Assembly: GCF_003112535.1 (NCBI RefSeq)
Contig: NZ_BEWA01000002.1
Coordinates: forward strand, 434,001 to 498,000
DNA length: 64,000 nucleotides
Direction of reading: 5' to 3'
Source: Streptomyces rishiriensis
Lineage (GTDB): Bacteria; Actinomycetota; Actinomycetes; Streptomycetales; Streptomycetaceae
Of this stretch, positions 26,044 to 34,967 are shown one piece after another. Both the position numbers and the translations under genes were made by a program. The notes under the pieces were generated by a model, which was not told where the DNA came from, ran no database searches, and was given only the letters and a program-made list of their open reading frames with translations. Numbering within the stretch: position 1 is the stretch's first letter; each line of letters opens with the position of its first letter.

Positions 26044-27099
26044 TCAGGACGAAGCCCGCTCCACCAGCTTCGTCGCCAGCACCACCTGCCGCCGTTCCGG
26101 CCCCCGGGACACCGTGGGGCGGCTGTCCGCGATCTCCGACAGCAGCAGGTCGATCATCCTGCGCCCCATCTCCTCGATGGGCTGGCGGACGCTGGTGAGC
26201 GGCGGGTCCATGTGACGCGCTATGGCCGAGTCGTCGTACCCGACCAGCGCCACGTCGTCGGGGATGCGGCGGCCCTGCTCGCGCAGGACCTGCCGGGCGC
26301 CGGCCGCCATCACGTCCGAACCCGCGAACACCGCGTCCAGGCCGGGGCGCCGGTCGAGCAGCGCGGCCATCGCGCGACGCCCGCCCTCCTCGGTGAAGTC
26401 CCCCTGCTCGATGAGCTGTTCGTCCGCCGCGTGCCCCGCGTCGCGCAACGCCTCACGGTAGCCGTCGACGCGGCGCTGGGCGCCGTACACGTCGAGGCGG
26501 CCGGTGATGTGGGCGATCTCGCGGCAGCCGCGGGCCAGCAGGTGCTCGACGGCGGAGCGGCCGCCGCCGAAGTTGTCGGAGTCCACCGACGCCAGCGACT
26601 CGCGCGCCGACCTCGGGCCGCTGATCACGGCGGGGATCTCCAGCTGGGCGAGCAGGTCGGGCAGCGGGTCGTCGGCGTGCACGGACACCAGCAGGACGCC
26701 GTCCACCCGGTGCGCGGCCAGGTACTCGGCGAGCCGGCGGCGCTCCTTGTCGCTGCCCGCGAAGATCAGCAGAAGCTGCATCTCCGTGTCCGCCAGCTCG
26801 GCGCCGACGCCCTTCAGCATGTCCGAGAAGTACGGCTCCGCGAAGAAGCGGGTCTCCGGCTCGGGGACGACCAGGGCGATGGCGTCCGTGCGGTTGGCGG
26901 CCAGGGCGCGGGCGGCCGTGTTCGGGACGTATCCGAGTTCGGCGACCGCCGCCTCGACGGCCGCGCGGGTGGCGTCGCTGACCCGGGGCGAGCCGTTGAT
27001 GACCCGGGAGACCGTGCCGCGACCGACCCCGGCACGAGCGGCGACCTCCTCCAGGGTCGGCCGGCGGCCGCCCCGGCTCCGCCCACTGCTGACCGCCAT
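26044..27099 (-). CDS. cebR: CebR, LacI-family repressor of cellobiose/cello-oligosaccharide genes
   Basis: 351-aa LacI/GalR regulator. The N-terminal HTH with hinge helix (TLEEVAARAGVGRGTVSRVI, then AVAELGYVPNTAARAL) spans about residues 14-65. A periplasmic-binding-protein-like sensor domain follows, ending VGYDDSAIARHMDPPLTSV and a typical C-terminal stretch. I chose ATG 27099 (MAVSSGRSRGG); in-frame upstream codons add low-complexity sequence. It is the last gene of the leftward ceb group, 305 bp after bglC. The known CebR operator TGGGAGCGCTCCCA occurs three times in this region in perfect or degraded form, supporting the name. Cellobiose is the expected inducer. Confidence 0.88.
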   Translation of the reverse strand: MAVSSGRSRGGRRPTLEEVAARAGVGRGTVSRVINGSPRVSDATRAAVEAAVAELGYVPNTAARALAANRTDAIALVVPEPETRFFAEPYFSDMLKGVGAELADTEMQLLLIFAGSDKERRRLAEYLAAHRVDGVLLVSVHADDPLPDLLAQLEIPAVISGPRSARESLASVDSDNFGGGRSAVEHLLARGCREIAHITGRLDVYGAQRRVDGYREALRDAGHAADEQLIEQGDFTEEGGRRAMAALLDRRPGLDAVFAGSDVMAAGARQVLREQGRRIPDDVALVGYDDSAIARHMDPPLTSVRQPIEEMGRRMIDLLLSEIADSRPTVSRGPERRQVVLATKLVERASS

Positions 27100-27404
27100 G
27101 GTCGCCGCCTTCCGTTCGCAGCATTCAGGCCAGGAATGTAACAGTCGTCGCCCCGGCCCTCCCCGGCCCATTCTCCCTCGCCGGACGGCGGATTCCCGCA
27201 CCGGGCGGCAGGAAGGCGCGGCGGGGACGGCGGGTGTCAGGGCGGCGTCCGTGCAGGCCGGTGTCCGAACCCGGCCGGGTCCCGCCGCCGGGTCCCGCCG
27301 CCCGGCGCCCCTCGCGCCCGTCCCGCTCCCTCAGGCGAGGGCGCCGCCGGACGACGTGCGGGGTCCGGCCGGGGTGCGGTCCCGGCCTGCGGGACGGACC
27401 GGCC
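27100..27404. other. Spacer between bglC and cebR
   Basis: 305 bp of very GC-rich sequence with no plausible gene. It should contain the cebR promoter (leftward) near 27120-27160, the least GC-rich part, but I see no CebR box there and no clear terminator. Confidence 0.4.
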
Positions 27405-28853
27405 TCACTCCTGCCCGGCGGCCGGCAGCGCGTTGCGGCGGATCACCTCGGCGTACCAGTGGGCGCTCGCCTTGGGGATGCGGCGCTGGGTGGAGTAGTC
27501 GACGTAGACCGCGCCGAAGCGCTTCGAGTAGCCGTAGGACCACTCGAAGTTGTCCAGCAGGGACCACAGGAAGTAGCCGCGCACGTCGGCCCCGTCGGCC
27601 ACCGCCCGCCGGACGGCCTCCAGGTGCGCGTGCAGGTAGGCGATCCGCTGCGGGTCGTTCACCCGGCCCTCGGGTGAGACGTAGTCGTCGAAGGCGGCGC
27701 CGTTCTCGGTGACCATCAGCGGCAGCCGGGGGTGCGACGCGGCCAGGCCGGTCAGCAGGGTGTGCAGACCGTCGGGGTCGATGGCCCAGTTCATCGCGGT
27801 GAGCTGGTCGTTGGCGAGGTGGAAGTCGACGTGCTCGGAGCCGGTCCACGGGGAGTGGTCGCTCGCGCCGTGGCCGTCGTTCTTGGTGCCGGTGCCGTCG
27901 CCGGCGGACACCACGGTCGGGGCGTAGTAGTTGACGCCCAGCACGTCGATGGGACGGGAGATCTCCTCCAGGTCGCCGTCGTGCACCAGCGCTGCCCAGT
28001 CGACCAGGTGCGCGGTGTCGGCGATCAGGTCCTCGGGGTAGGCGCCGTCCAGCACGGGCCCGGTGAAGACCCTGTTGCCGACCGCGTCGATCCGGCGGGC
28101 GGCCTCGGCGTCCTCGGGGCTGTCGGTGAGGGGGCGCACCTCGTGCAGGTTCAGGGTGAGGGAGGTCTGCGCGGACGCCGGCAGGTTCGCGCGCAGCGCC
28201 CCGACCGCCAGGCCGTGGCCCAGGTTGAGGTGGTGGGCGGCGCGCAGGGTGGCGGCCGGGTCGGTGCGGCCGGGGGCGTGCACACCGGAGCCGTAGCCCA
28301 GGAACGCCGAGCACCAGGGCTCGTTGAGGGTGGTCCACAGCCCGACGCGGTCCCCGAGGGCCCGGCCCATGATCTCCGCGTAGTCGGCGAAGCGGTGCGC
28401 GGTGTCGCGCTGCGGCCAGCCGCCCGCGTCCTCCAGCTCCTGCGGCAGGTCCCAGTGGTAGAGGGTGGCGACGGGGGTGATGCCCGCCTCCAGGAGCTCG
28501 TCGGTGAGCCGGCGGTAGAAGTCGAGGCCGCGCTCCACGGCGGGGCCGCGGCCGGTGGGCTGGACCCGCGACCAGGAGATCGAGAAGCGGTACGCGCCGA
28601 GGCCGAGGTCCTTCATGAGCGCCACGTCGTCGCGGTAGCGGTGGTAGTGGTCGGCGGCGATGTCGCCGGTGTCGCCGTTGCGCACCTTGCCGGGGGTGTG
28701 GCTGAAGGTGTCCCAGATGGAGGGGGTCCGGCCGTCCTCCGCGGCGGCGCCCTCGACCTGGTACGCGGCGGTGGCGGCGCCCCAGACGAAGCCCGACGGG
28801 AAGGAGGTGTCTGCGGCCGGCTCGGCTTTGGTCTCGGTTCGTACGGCAGTCAT
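27405..28853 (-). CDS. bglC: GH1 beta-glucosidase, cellobiose hydrolysis
   Basis: 482-aa intracellular family 1 glycoside hydrolase cleaving cellobiose and cello-oligosaccharides to glucose. No signal peptide. Family marks: [15 protein letters not shown] (about residues 20-34), [10 protein letters not shown], acid/base Glu in [12 protein letters not shown], and nucleophile Glu in [14 protein letters not shown] 28853 is preceded by GGGAG, which is itself part of a CebR-like box, so repressor and ribosome would compete for the same bases. It lies 173 bp after cebG on the same strand. A paralogue with the same motifs is at 33414. Confidence 0.93.
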   Translation of the reverse strand: MTAVRTETKAEPAADTSFPSGFVWGAATAAYQVEGAAAEDGRTPSIWDTFSHTPGKVRNGDTGDIAADHYHRYRDDVALMKDLGLGAYRFSISWSRVQPTGRGPAVERGLDFYRRLTDELLEAGITPVATLYHWDLPQELEDAGGWPQRDTAHRFADYAEIMGRALGDRVGLWTTLNEPWCSAFLGYGSGVHAPGRTDPAATLRAAHHLNLGHGLAVGALRANLPASAQTSLTLNLHEVRPLTDSPEDAEAARRIDAVGNRVFTGPVLDGAYPEDLIADTAHLVDWAALVHDGDLEEISRPIDVLGVNYYAPTVVSAGDGTGTKNDGHGASDHSPWTGSEHVDFHLANDQLTAMNWAIDPDGLHTLLTGLAASHPRLPLMVTENGAAFDDYVSPEGRVNDPQRIAYLHAHLEAVRRAVADGADVRGYFLWSLLDNFEWSYGYSKRFGAVYVDYSTQRRIPKASAHWYAEVIRRNALPAAGQE

Positions 28854-28855
28854 GG

Positions 28856-28869
28856 AGAGAACGCTCCCA
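28856..28869 (-). promoter_or_regulatory. Degenerate CebR box at the bglC start
   Basis: TGGGAGCGTTCTCT (minus strand) matches the CebR operator TGGGAGCGCTCCCA at 11 of 14 positions and lies 2-16 bp before the bglC start codon, overlapping its ribosome site. CebR sites near bglC are known in Streptomyces. Confidence 0.6.
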
Positions 28870-29026
28870 AGTGGCGTGAGGAAGGGCCGGTGGTCCGGCG
28901 ATGGGGGGAAGCGGACGGGGCACGGCACTGGGCGCCCGGCCGGGCCCGGCCCGCGGGCGGGGCGGGCCGTACGGAACGGCGAACGGGGGGCGGGGCCTGG
29001 TGCCGGCCCCCCGGCGGTCGCCCGGG

Positions 29027-29947
29027 TCAGCCCTTGACTGCGCCCGCCATGATGCCGCCGACGATCTGCTTGCCGAAGACGACGAAGACCAGCAGCAGCG
29101 GCAGGGCGCTGATCAGCGCTCCGGCCATGACGATGCTCTGGTCAGGGGTGTAGGAGGCGCTGAGCTGGCCGAGTGCCACCTGGAGGGTGGGGTTGTCCTG
29201 GTTCAGGGCGAGGAAGGGCCAGAAGAAGTCGTTCCACGCCTGCACGAACGTGAGCATGCCGAGGACCATCATCGCGGGCCGGGCGGCGGGCAGGACCACG
29301 TTCCAGACGATGCGGATGTTGGTCGCGCCGTCCACCTTGGCCGCCTCGATCAGCTCGTAGGGCAGCGCCTCCAGCAGGTACTGGCGCATGAAGAAGACGC
29401 CGAACGCGCCGACCAGGGTCGGGAAGATCACCGACTCCAGCTGTCCGCCCCACCCGATGTCCGCCATCATCATGAACAGCGGGACGACGCTGAGCTGCGG
29501 CGGAATCGTCAGGGTGGCGATGACCGCGGTCATCAGGGCGCCGCGGCCGCGGAAGCGCATCTTGGCGAAGGCGTATCCGGCCAGGGTGCAGAAGAACAGC
29601 GTGGCCGCGGTGATGCAGCCGGCCACGATGAAGCTGTTCACGATGGCCTTGCCCAAGTGGGCCTGGTCCCAGGCCGCTTGGAGGTTGCTCCACAGCCGGC
29701 CGCCCGGCAGGAACGGCGGCGGGCTGTCGAGGACGCGCTGCTGGTCGTGGGAGGCGGCCACCAGCGTCCAGTACAGCGGGAAGACGGAGCCCAGGCCGAC
29801 GACGATCAGGGCGGCATAGGTGAACGGGCCGCCCTTGAGGTGCTGGCCGGCGCCGAGCTTGAAACGGCCGCCGCCCTTGTCGGCGGAGGCGGGAAGCGGT
29901 GCCGGGGCGAGGTCCGGCACGGTCTTGGTGGGACTGGTCGTGGTCAT
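29027..29947 (-). CDS. cebG: Cellobiose ABC transporter permease
   Basis: 306-codon MalG-type permease of the cello-oligosaccharide importer. Six hydrophobic spans follow a Pro/Ala-rich cytoplasmic N-terminus of about 40 residues. The EAA loop that docks the ATPase reads [18 protein letters not shown] (about residues 199-216), with LPAARP after it. It ends in GAVKG, typical of MalG relatives. It starts 14 bp after cebF. The operon has no ATPase gene; in Streptomyces CebFG is energised by the shared ATPase MsiK encoded elsewhere. Confidence 0.92.
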   Translation of the reverse strand: MTTTSPTKTVPDLAPAPLPASADKGGGRFKLGAGQHLKGGPFTYAALIVVGLGSVFPLYWTLVAASHDQQRVLDSPPPFLPGGRLWSNLQAAWDQAHLGKAIVNSFIVAGCITAATLFFCTLAGYAFAKMRFRGRGALMTAVIATLTIPPQLSVVPLFMMMADIGWGGQLESVIFPTLVGAFGVFFMRQYLLEALPYELIEAAKVDGATNIRIVWNVVLPAARPAMMVLGMLTFVQAWNDFFWPFLALNQDNPTLQVALGQLSASYTPDQSIVMAGALISALPLLLVFVVFGKQIVGGIMAGAVKG

Positions 29948-29961
29948 CGATATCGCTCCCG

Positions 29962-30954
29962 TCAGGCCGCGCTCTTGCGCACGAACCGGCCGACGATCCA
30001 GTTGATCAAGGCGATGAGCAGCAGCAGGACGAGCATGGCCCAGGCCACGGCCGCCGCCGGGCCCAGATGCCCCAGCTTCCAGCCGTAGTTGAAGAGATAG
30101 ATGCTGAGGGTCTCGTACTGGTGCTCGCTGCCTCCGACGGCGCCGATCGTGCCGCCCTGCAGCAGCAGGGGCTCACCGAAGAGCTGCATGGAACCGATCG
30201 TCGAGATGACGATGGTGAACAGGATCGTCGGTCGCAGCGAGGGGATGGTCACCTTGCGGAACTGCTGCCAGCGCGTCGCACCGTCGATCGACGCCGCTTC
30301 GTACAGGTCGGTGGGCACGGCCTGCATGGCCGCCAGATAGATCAGGGCGTTGTAGCCGGTCCAGCGCCAGATCACGATGACGGAGATGGCGATCTTGGAC
30401 GTCCACTCGCCGTCGCCCCAGTCGGTGTCGCCGAAGCCGACGAAGTGGAGCACCCAGTTGAGCAGACCGCCGTCGGGCCGGAAGACCAGGGCGAAGACCA
30501 GGGCCGCGGTCGCCACCGAGGTGGCGTACGGGGTGAGGATCACCGTCCGCCAGAAGGTGCTCGCGCGCAGCTTGTAGTTGAGCAGGTGGGCCAGGCCCAG
30601 CGCCACGAGCAGCTGCGGGACGGTGGAGATGACGCCGATCACGAAGGTGTTCGTGACGGCCGTCCAGAACTCGGAGTCCTGGAGGATCTTGGCGAAGTTG
30701 TCCCAGCCGACCCACTCGGACTGGTCGAGGCCCGTCATCTCCACCCGGTGCAGGGCTATCCAGCCCGTGTACAGGAGCGGGTAGAGCCCGAACGCGCCGA
30801 AGATGAGGAAGAAGGGGGCGATGTACGCGTACGGCGACGCCTTGTCGTCGAGGCGCCACAGCCGCGTACGCCACGCGCTGGGTCCGTTCGACGTGACGCC
30901 GGAGCCGCCGGGTGGCGGGGTGTGGGCACCCCGTGTGGGGGTTGTCGTTGCCAC
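29962..30954 (-). CDS. cebF: Cellobiose ABC transporter permease
   Basis: 330-aa MalF-type permease pairing with CebG. The cytoplasmic N-terminal 40 residues (Thr/Pro-rich) are followed by six membrane spans; the first is YAYIAPFFLIFGAFGLYPLL (about 37-56). The EAA loop is DLYEAASIDGATRWQQFRKV (about 227-246). ATG 30954 follows a CAGGGAAGGA-type ribosome site. It lies 383 bp downstream of cebE, an unusually long gap holding a strong hairpin next to the cebE stop. Confidence 0.92.
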   Translation of the reverse strand: MATTTPTRGAHTPPPGGSGVTSNGPSAWRTRLWRLDDKASPYAYIAPFFLIFGAFGLYPLLYTGWIALHRVEMTGLDQSEWVGWDNFAKILQDSEFWTAVTNTFVIGVISTVPQLLVALGLAHLLNYKLRASTFWRTVILTPYATSVATAALVFALVFRPDGGLLNWVLHFVGFGDTDWGDGEWTSKIAISVIVIWRWTGYNALIYLAAMQAVPTDLYEAASIDGATRWQQFRKVTIPSLRPTILFTIVISTIGSMQLFGEPLLLQGGTIGAVGGSEHQYETLSIYLFNYGWKLGHLGPAAAVAWAMLVLLLLIALINWIVGRFVRKSAA

Positions 30955-31337
30955 GGAGGGAGTCCTTCCCTGGAGAGCTGGGCCGGGTAGGGGCGGAAGG
31001 CGGGCTCACGGGCCGGACGCCGGTCCCGCCGCCCGCGCGGATCGGTGCGGTGGCGAGCGGCCCGCGTTCCGGCGGCGCCGTGGCGCCTCCCGCCCGCGCG
31101 GAGCCTGTCACGCGGCTCGTGCCGCGCCGTCGGGCTCCGGTCGCCGACCCCGCGCGACCCGGTGCCGCGACGTCCGGCGGGTGTCTGCCGGACGCCCGGA
31201 CGCCGCGGAGCAGACCGGCGCCGGACGGCCGACCTGGTGGGGACCACCTCCGCGCCCGCGGCGCGGGAGCCGCAGCAGGGCCCCGCGCGCCGCAGCGCGG
31301 TGCGGGCGGCCCGTGGGGCCGCCCGCACCGGCGGATG
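30955..31337 (-). other. Long cebE-cebF intercistronic region
   Basis: 383 bp of very GC-rich sequence with no credible gene on either strand. The cebE-proximal end carries the 15-bp-stem hairpin listed next; the remainder has many short GC dyads. A separate cebF promoter cannot be excluded. Confidence 0.5.
31298..31330 (-). terminator. Intercistronic hairpin just after cebE
   Basis: Perfect 15-bp stem CGGTGCGGGCGGCCC / GGGCCGCCCGCACCG (31298-31312 and 31316-31330) with a 3-nt loop, 7 bp beyond the cebE stop. It probably acts as partial terminator or 3' mRNA stabiliser, giving more binding protein than permease, as in other sugar operons. Confidence 0.7.
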
Positions 31338-32657
31338 TCAGCCGATCACCTTGTCGATCGTGTCGGTCGCGGCCTTCCACGCGTCATCGGGCTTGGTGCC
31401 GCGCTTCTCCATGTTGTTGATCTGCGTGGAGATCGTGTCCTTGATCGTGGCGTCCTTCGGGCCGAGCACCGTCTCGGGGATGGCCTTGGCCTCCTCGGCG
31501 TAGATCTGGCCGATCGGGGCGTCGTTGAAGTACGGGAGCTTCGCGTCCTTGACGTCGGCGAGCTCGTAGGCCCCCTTGTTGGAGGGGAAGACACCGATCG
31601 CCTTGAACACGGCGGCCTGCTGCTCGGGAGCGGTCAGCCACTTGACCAGCTCGGTGGCCTCCTTGGTGTGCTTGCCGCCCTTGGGCACGGCCAGGAAGGA
31701 GCCGCCCCAGTTGGCCGCGGTGGCGCCGGGCGCGCGGCTGATGTCCCACTTGCCCTTGAAGGCGTCACCGGAGTTGATGGAGATCTGGCCGGCCATCCAG
31801 GCGGGGCACGCCACCGTGGCCACGGTGCCCTTGCGCAGCGCCGCCTTCCAGGGGTCGGTGAACTGCGGCAGGCCCTGGGTCAGCTTCTTCGACGCGGCCT
31901 CGGCGGAGAGGTTCCAGCCCTGCTGCACGGAGGGGCTGTCCTTGTAGACCGCCTTGCCGTCGGCGTCGTAGTACTGCTTCGGGGAGGAGCCGACGACCGC
32001 GTTGTACATGGCGCTCGCGGAGTCCATGAAGAAGGTGCCGGCGGGCGCCTTCGCCTTGAACTTCTCGCCGAGCTTGATGTAGTCCTCCCAGCCGCCCTTC
32101 ACCGCGTTCGCGACGGCTTCGCGGTCGGCCGGCAGGCCCGCCTGCGCGAACAGGTCCTTGCGGTAGCACAGGGACATCGGGCCGATGTCGGTGCCGGCGC
32201 CTATGACCGTGCCGTCCTTCGCGGTGGCCTGCTTCTCCTTCCAGGAGACCCAGTCGGCCACGTTGATGGTCTTGCTCAGGTCGGTGAACTTGGCCGCCTG
32301 GGTGTCGGTGACCTCCTTGATGCGACCGACCTCGATGCCGGTGACGTCCGCCAGACCGCTGCCCGTGTTCAGCTGCTGAAGAAGCTTCGGGTAGTAGTCC
32401 TGCTCGTTGGCGGTCGTCTCCTCCGTCACCGTGATGTTCGGGTGCAACGTGTGGTACTTCGCGAACAGACCGGCTTCCTTGTAGCCGAACTGCCCGAAGT
32501 CGGCCACCTTGAGAGTGATGTTCCCGTTGGAGTCCGAGGCGTCCGAGCCGCCGTCGTCGCTGCAGCCGGTCAGCAGCAGCGCCGAGGCCGTCAAGACCGT
32601 GGTGGTCAGGGCCGCTGCTCTGCGGCCGCGACCGCCGCTGGTACGGGTGATGCGCAT
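31338..32657 (-). CDS. cebE: Cellobiose/cello-oligosaccharide-binding lipoprotein
   Basis: 439-aa extracellular solute-binding lipoprotein (family 1) that delivers cellobiose and cellotriose to CebFG. Signal peptide MRITRTSGGRGRRAAALTTT continues into a hydrophobic run and the lipobox LLLTGC, with the acylated Cys near residue 32, then an Asp/Ser/Gly tether. The mature part begins ITLKVADFGQFGYKEAGL. ATG 32657 has AAGGAG 8 nt upstream. First gene of the leftward ceb operon. A one-mismatch CebR box lies about 210 bp upstream. Confidence 0.93.
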   Translation of the reverse strand: MRITRTSGGRGRRAAALTTTVLTASALLLTGCSDDGGSDASDSNGNITLKVADFGQFGYKEAGLFAKYHTLHPNITVTEETTANEQDYYPKLLQQLNTGSGLADVTGIEVGRIKEVTDTQAAKFTDLSKTINVADWVSWKEKQATAKDGTVIGAGTDIGPMSLCYRKDLFAQAGLPADREAVANAVKGGWEDYIKLGEKFKAKAPAGTFFMDSASAMYNAVVGSSPKQYYDADGKAVYKDSPSVQQGWNLSAEAASKKLTQGLPQFTDPWKAALRKGTVATVACPAWMAGQISINSGDAFKGKWDISRAPGATAANWGGSFLAVPKGGKHTKEATELVKWLTAPEQQAAVFKAIGVFPSNKGAYELADVKDAKLPYFNDAPIGQIYAEEAKAIPETVLGPKDATIKDTISTQINNMEKRGTKPDDAWKAATDTIDKVIG

Positions 32658-32867
32658 TCCACTACTCCTTGTTCCAGTGGGGAACGGGATCTCAGGAATC
32701 GGACCGCCGGGGTTCGACGCTCCCGACCTGCCCTCTCGATTCGAGCGGTGGCCAGCCACAGCACATGGCGTGCGGTGAAAACGTGCTGGTCAACGGTGCG
32801 CCATGTGCGTCAGAGGGAAGGGCTGTTGGTGGTTCGGTTCACGGAGGAGAGGGCCCCCGACCGTCCG

Positions 32868-32881
32868 TGGGACCGCTCCCA
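32868..32881 (-). promoter_or_regulatory. CebR box upstream of cebE
   Basis: TGGGACCGCTCCCA matches the CebR operator TGGGAGCGCTCCCA at 13 of 14 positions, about 210 bp before the cebE start. Expected to repress cebEFG until cellobiose is present. Confidence 0.82.
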
Positions 32882-33360
32882 CGCGGCATGCCGGAAGACT
32901 CCTTGCTGCCGGACCGGGTGTCAAGACTTGAAAACGGCGTTGTTGCGCAAGCGTGTTCTCTGCGTCACGTGAATGTGTCGCACCGGACGGGATCACCCGC
33001 CCTGACATCACCCGGCCCCCCGCAGGAATCACGCAGGTCACGAACGGATCGGCGCGCGGCACGGGAGCCCGGCGCCGCCCGCCGGCGTCCGCGCCCGGTT
33101 TTTCCGGCCCGGAACGGGGCGAGTTCACCGGGGCCGCCGGAAGGTGAACGATCAGCCCCGCGCCGCACCGGAGCGAGGCGCCGCAGGGCGGTGCGGGAAT
33201 CGACGTGACCGACGGGGCCGGGATGCGGAGGGCGGATTCCGGCTGCGGCGCGCGGGCGCGCGGGAGGGGAACCCGGAACGAGGCCGCGCCCGCGCCGACG
33301 GAATGCGCGGCGCAGGACCGGACCTTTTCCCCTCCTCCTTCCCGCGCCCCCCTTTTGCCG

Positions 33361-33374
33361 TGGGAGCGCTCCCA
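33361..33374 (+). promoter_or_regulatory. Perfect CebR box upstream of the second GH1 gene
   Basis: TGGGAGCGCTCCCA, an exact 14-bp palindrome identical to the CebR operator, 39 bp before the ATG of the rightward beta-glucosidase gene. The following TGCATAATGG could supply a -10-like element. Confidence 0.9.
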
Positions 33375-33413
33375 TGCATAATGGGCGCTCACCCGACTCA
33401 CGGGAGCGACTTC

Positions 33414-34841
33414 ATGTCCGACCTGATGACCGCGGCCTTTCCTCCGTCCTTCCTCTGGGGCGCCGCGACGTCCGCCTACCAGATCGAGGGGGCGGTGCGG
33501 GAGGACGGCCGTACGCCGTCGATCTGGGACACCTTCAGCCACACGCCGGGCAAGACGGCCGGCGGCGACTCCGGCGACATCGCCGTCGACCACTACCACC
33601 GCTTCCGCGACGACGTGGCGCTGATGGCGGACCTCGGCCTGACGGCGTACCGCTTCTCCGTCTCCTGGTCCCGGGTGCAGCCGACGGGCCGCGGGCCCGC
33701 GGTGCAGGTGGGCCTGGACTTCTACCGCCGCCTGGTCGACGAGCTGCTCTCGAAGGGCATCAAGCCGGCCGTCACCCTCTACCACTGGGACCTCCCGCAG
33801 GAGCTGGAGGACGCGGGCGGCTGGCCCGAGCGGGACACCGCACACCGGTTCGCCGAGTACGCGCAGATCGTCGGCGAGGCGCTCGGCGACCGCGTGGAGC
33901 ACTGGATCACGCTGAACGAGCCGTGGTGCAGCGCGTTCCTGGGCTACGCGTCCGGGGTGCACGCACCGGGCCGGACCGACCCGGCCGCCTCGCTGAAGGC
34001 GGCCCACCATCTGAACCTGGCGCACGGACTGGGCGCCTCGGCGCTGCGCTCGGTCATGCCGGCCCGCAACGAGGTGGCGCTCAGCCTCAACTCGTCGGTC
34101 GTGCGCCCGCTCTCCCCGGGCAACGCCGAGGACCTCGCGGCCGTCCGGAAGATCGACGACCTCGCCAACGGCGTCTTCCACGGCCCGATCCTGAAGGGCG
34201 CCTACCCGCAGACGCTGCTGGCGGCGACCTCGTCGCTGACGGACTGGTCGTTCGTCCTCGACGGCGACCTGCGCAGCATCAACCAGCCGCTGGACGCGCT
34301 GGGCCTGAACTACTACACGCCCACCCTGGTCTCGGCGGCGGACGCGGAGCCGAGGGGGCCCCGCTCGGACGGCCACGGCGCGAGCGCCCACTCCCCCTGG
34401 CCGGGCGCGGACGACGTCGCCTTCCACCAGACTCCGGGTGAACGCACGGAGATGGGCTGGACGATCGACCCGACCGGGCTGCACGAGCTGATCATGCGCT
34501 ACGCCGAGGAGGCCCCGGGCCTTCCCCTGTACGTCACGGAGAACGGCGCGGCCTACGACGACAAGCCCGACGCGGACGGCCGCGTCCACGACCCGGAGCG
34601 CATCGCGTACCTGCACGGTCACCTCTGCGCGGTGCGCCGCGCGATGGCGGACGGCGCGGACGTCCGCGGCTACTACCTCTGGTCCCTGCTCGACAACTTC
34701 GAGTGGGCGTACGGCTACGAGAAGCGGTTCGGGGCGGTGTACGTCGACTACGCGACGCTCGCCCGCACCCCGAAGTCGAGCGCGATCTGGTACGGCCGGG
34801 CCGCAAGGACGGGGACCCTGCCGGAGGTCGGGACGGCCTGA
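33414..34841 (+). CDS. Second GH1 beta-glucosidase of the cellobiose regulon
   Basis: 475-aa intracellular GH1 enzyme, paralogous to BglC at 27405. Blocks match closely: [20 protein letters not shown] (about residues 12-31), [12 protein letters not shown], acid/base Glu in [12 protein letters not shown], nucleophile Glu in [10 protein letters not shown], and [14 protein letters not shown]. No signal peptide. ATG 33414 follows GGGAG at 8 nt; longer in-frame starts would run through the CebR box. The two paralogues flank cebEFG in opposite orientations, and this one has the better CebR box. Substrate may be longer cello-oligosaccharides or plant glucosides rather than cellobiose. Confidence 0.92.
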   Translation: MSDLMTAAFPPSFLWGAATSAYQIEGAVREDGRTPSIWDTFSHTPGKTAGGDSGDIAVDHYHRFRDDVALMADLGLTAYRFSVSWSRVQPTGRGPAVQVGLDFYRRLVDELLSKGIKPAVTLYHWDLPQELEDAGGWPERDTAHRFAEYAQIVGEALGDRVEHWITLNEPWCSAFLGYASGVHAPGRTDPAASLKAAHHLNLAHGLGASALRSVMPARNEVALSLNSSVVRPLSPGNAEDLAAVRKIDDLANGVFHGPILKGAYPQTLLAATSSLTDWSFVLDGDLRSINQPLDALGLNYYTPTLVSAADAEPRGPRSDGHGASAHSPWPGADDVAFHQTPGERTEMGWTIDPTGLHELIMRYAEEAPGLPLYVTENGAAYDDKPDADGRVHDPERIAYLHGHLCAVRRAMADGADVRGYYLWSLLDNFEWAYGYEKRFGAVYVDYATLARTPKSSAIWYGRAARTGTLPEVGTA

Positions 34842-34852
34842 CCGCAGAGCCA

Positions 34853-34874
34853 CCTGCCCGGGGAAAGGGGCAGG
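34853..34874 (+). terminator. Terminator after the second GH1 gene
   Basis: 7-bp stem CCTGCCC / GGGCAGG with an 8-nt loop containing AAA, 12 bp beyond the stop. Modest strength. Confidence 0.5.
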
Positions 34875-34967
34875 GGAGGGGAGGGCGCGGCAGGTTGTGG
34901 GGGCTTGCCGCGCCCGGGCCGTCCGGGGGTGGTCGAGCCGGGCAGCGGGGCCGAGGTGCGCCGCCGG

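Larger units (their letters stand above)
32658..33413. other. Divergent regulatory spacer between cebE and the second GH1 gene
   Basis: 756 bp without a credible gene. It contains two CebR boxes (32868 and 33361), one for each side. The middle part (about 32990-33340) is GC-rich with no repeat, RNA or terminator that I recognise; the 32780-32980 part is lower in GC, as expected for a promoter. Confidence 0.55.
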
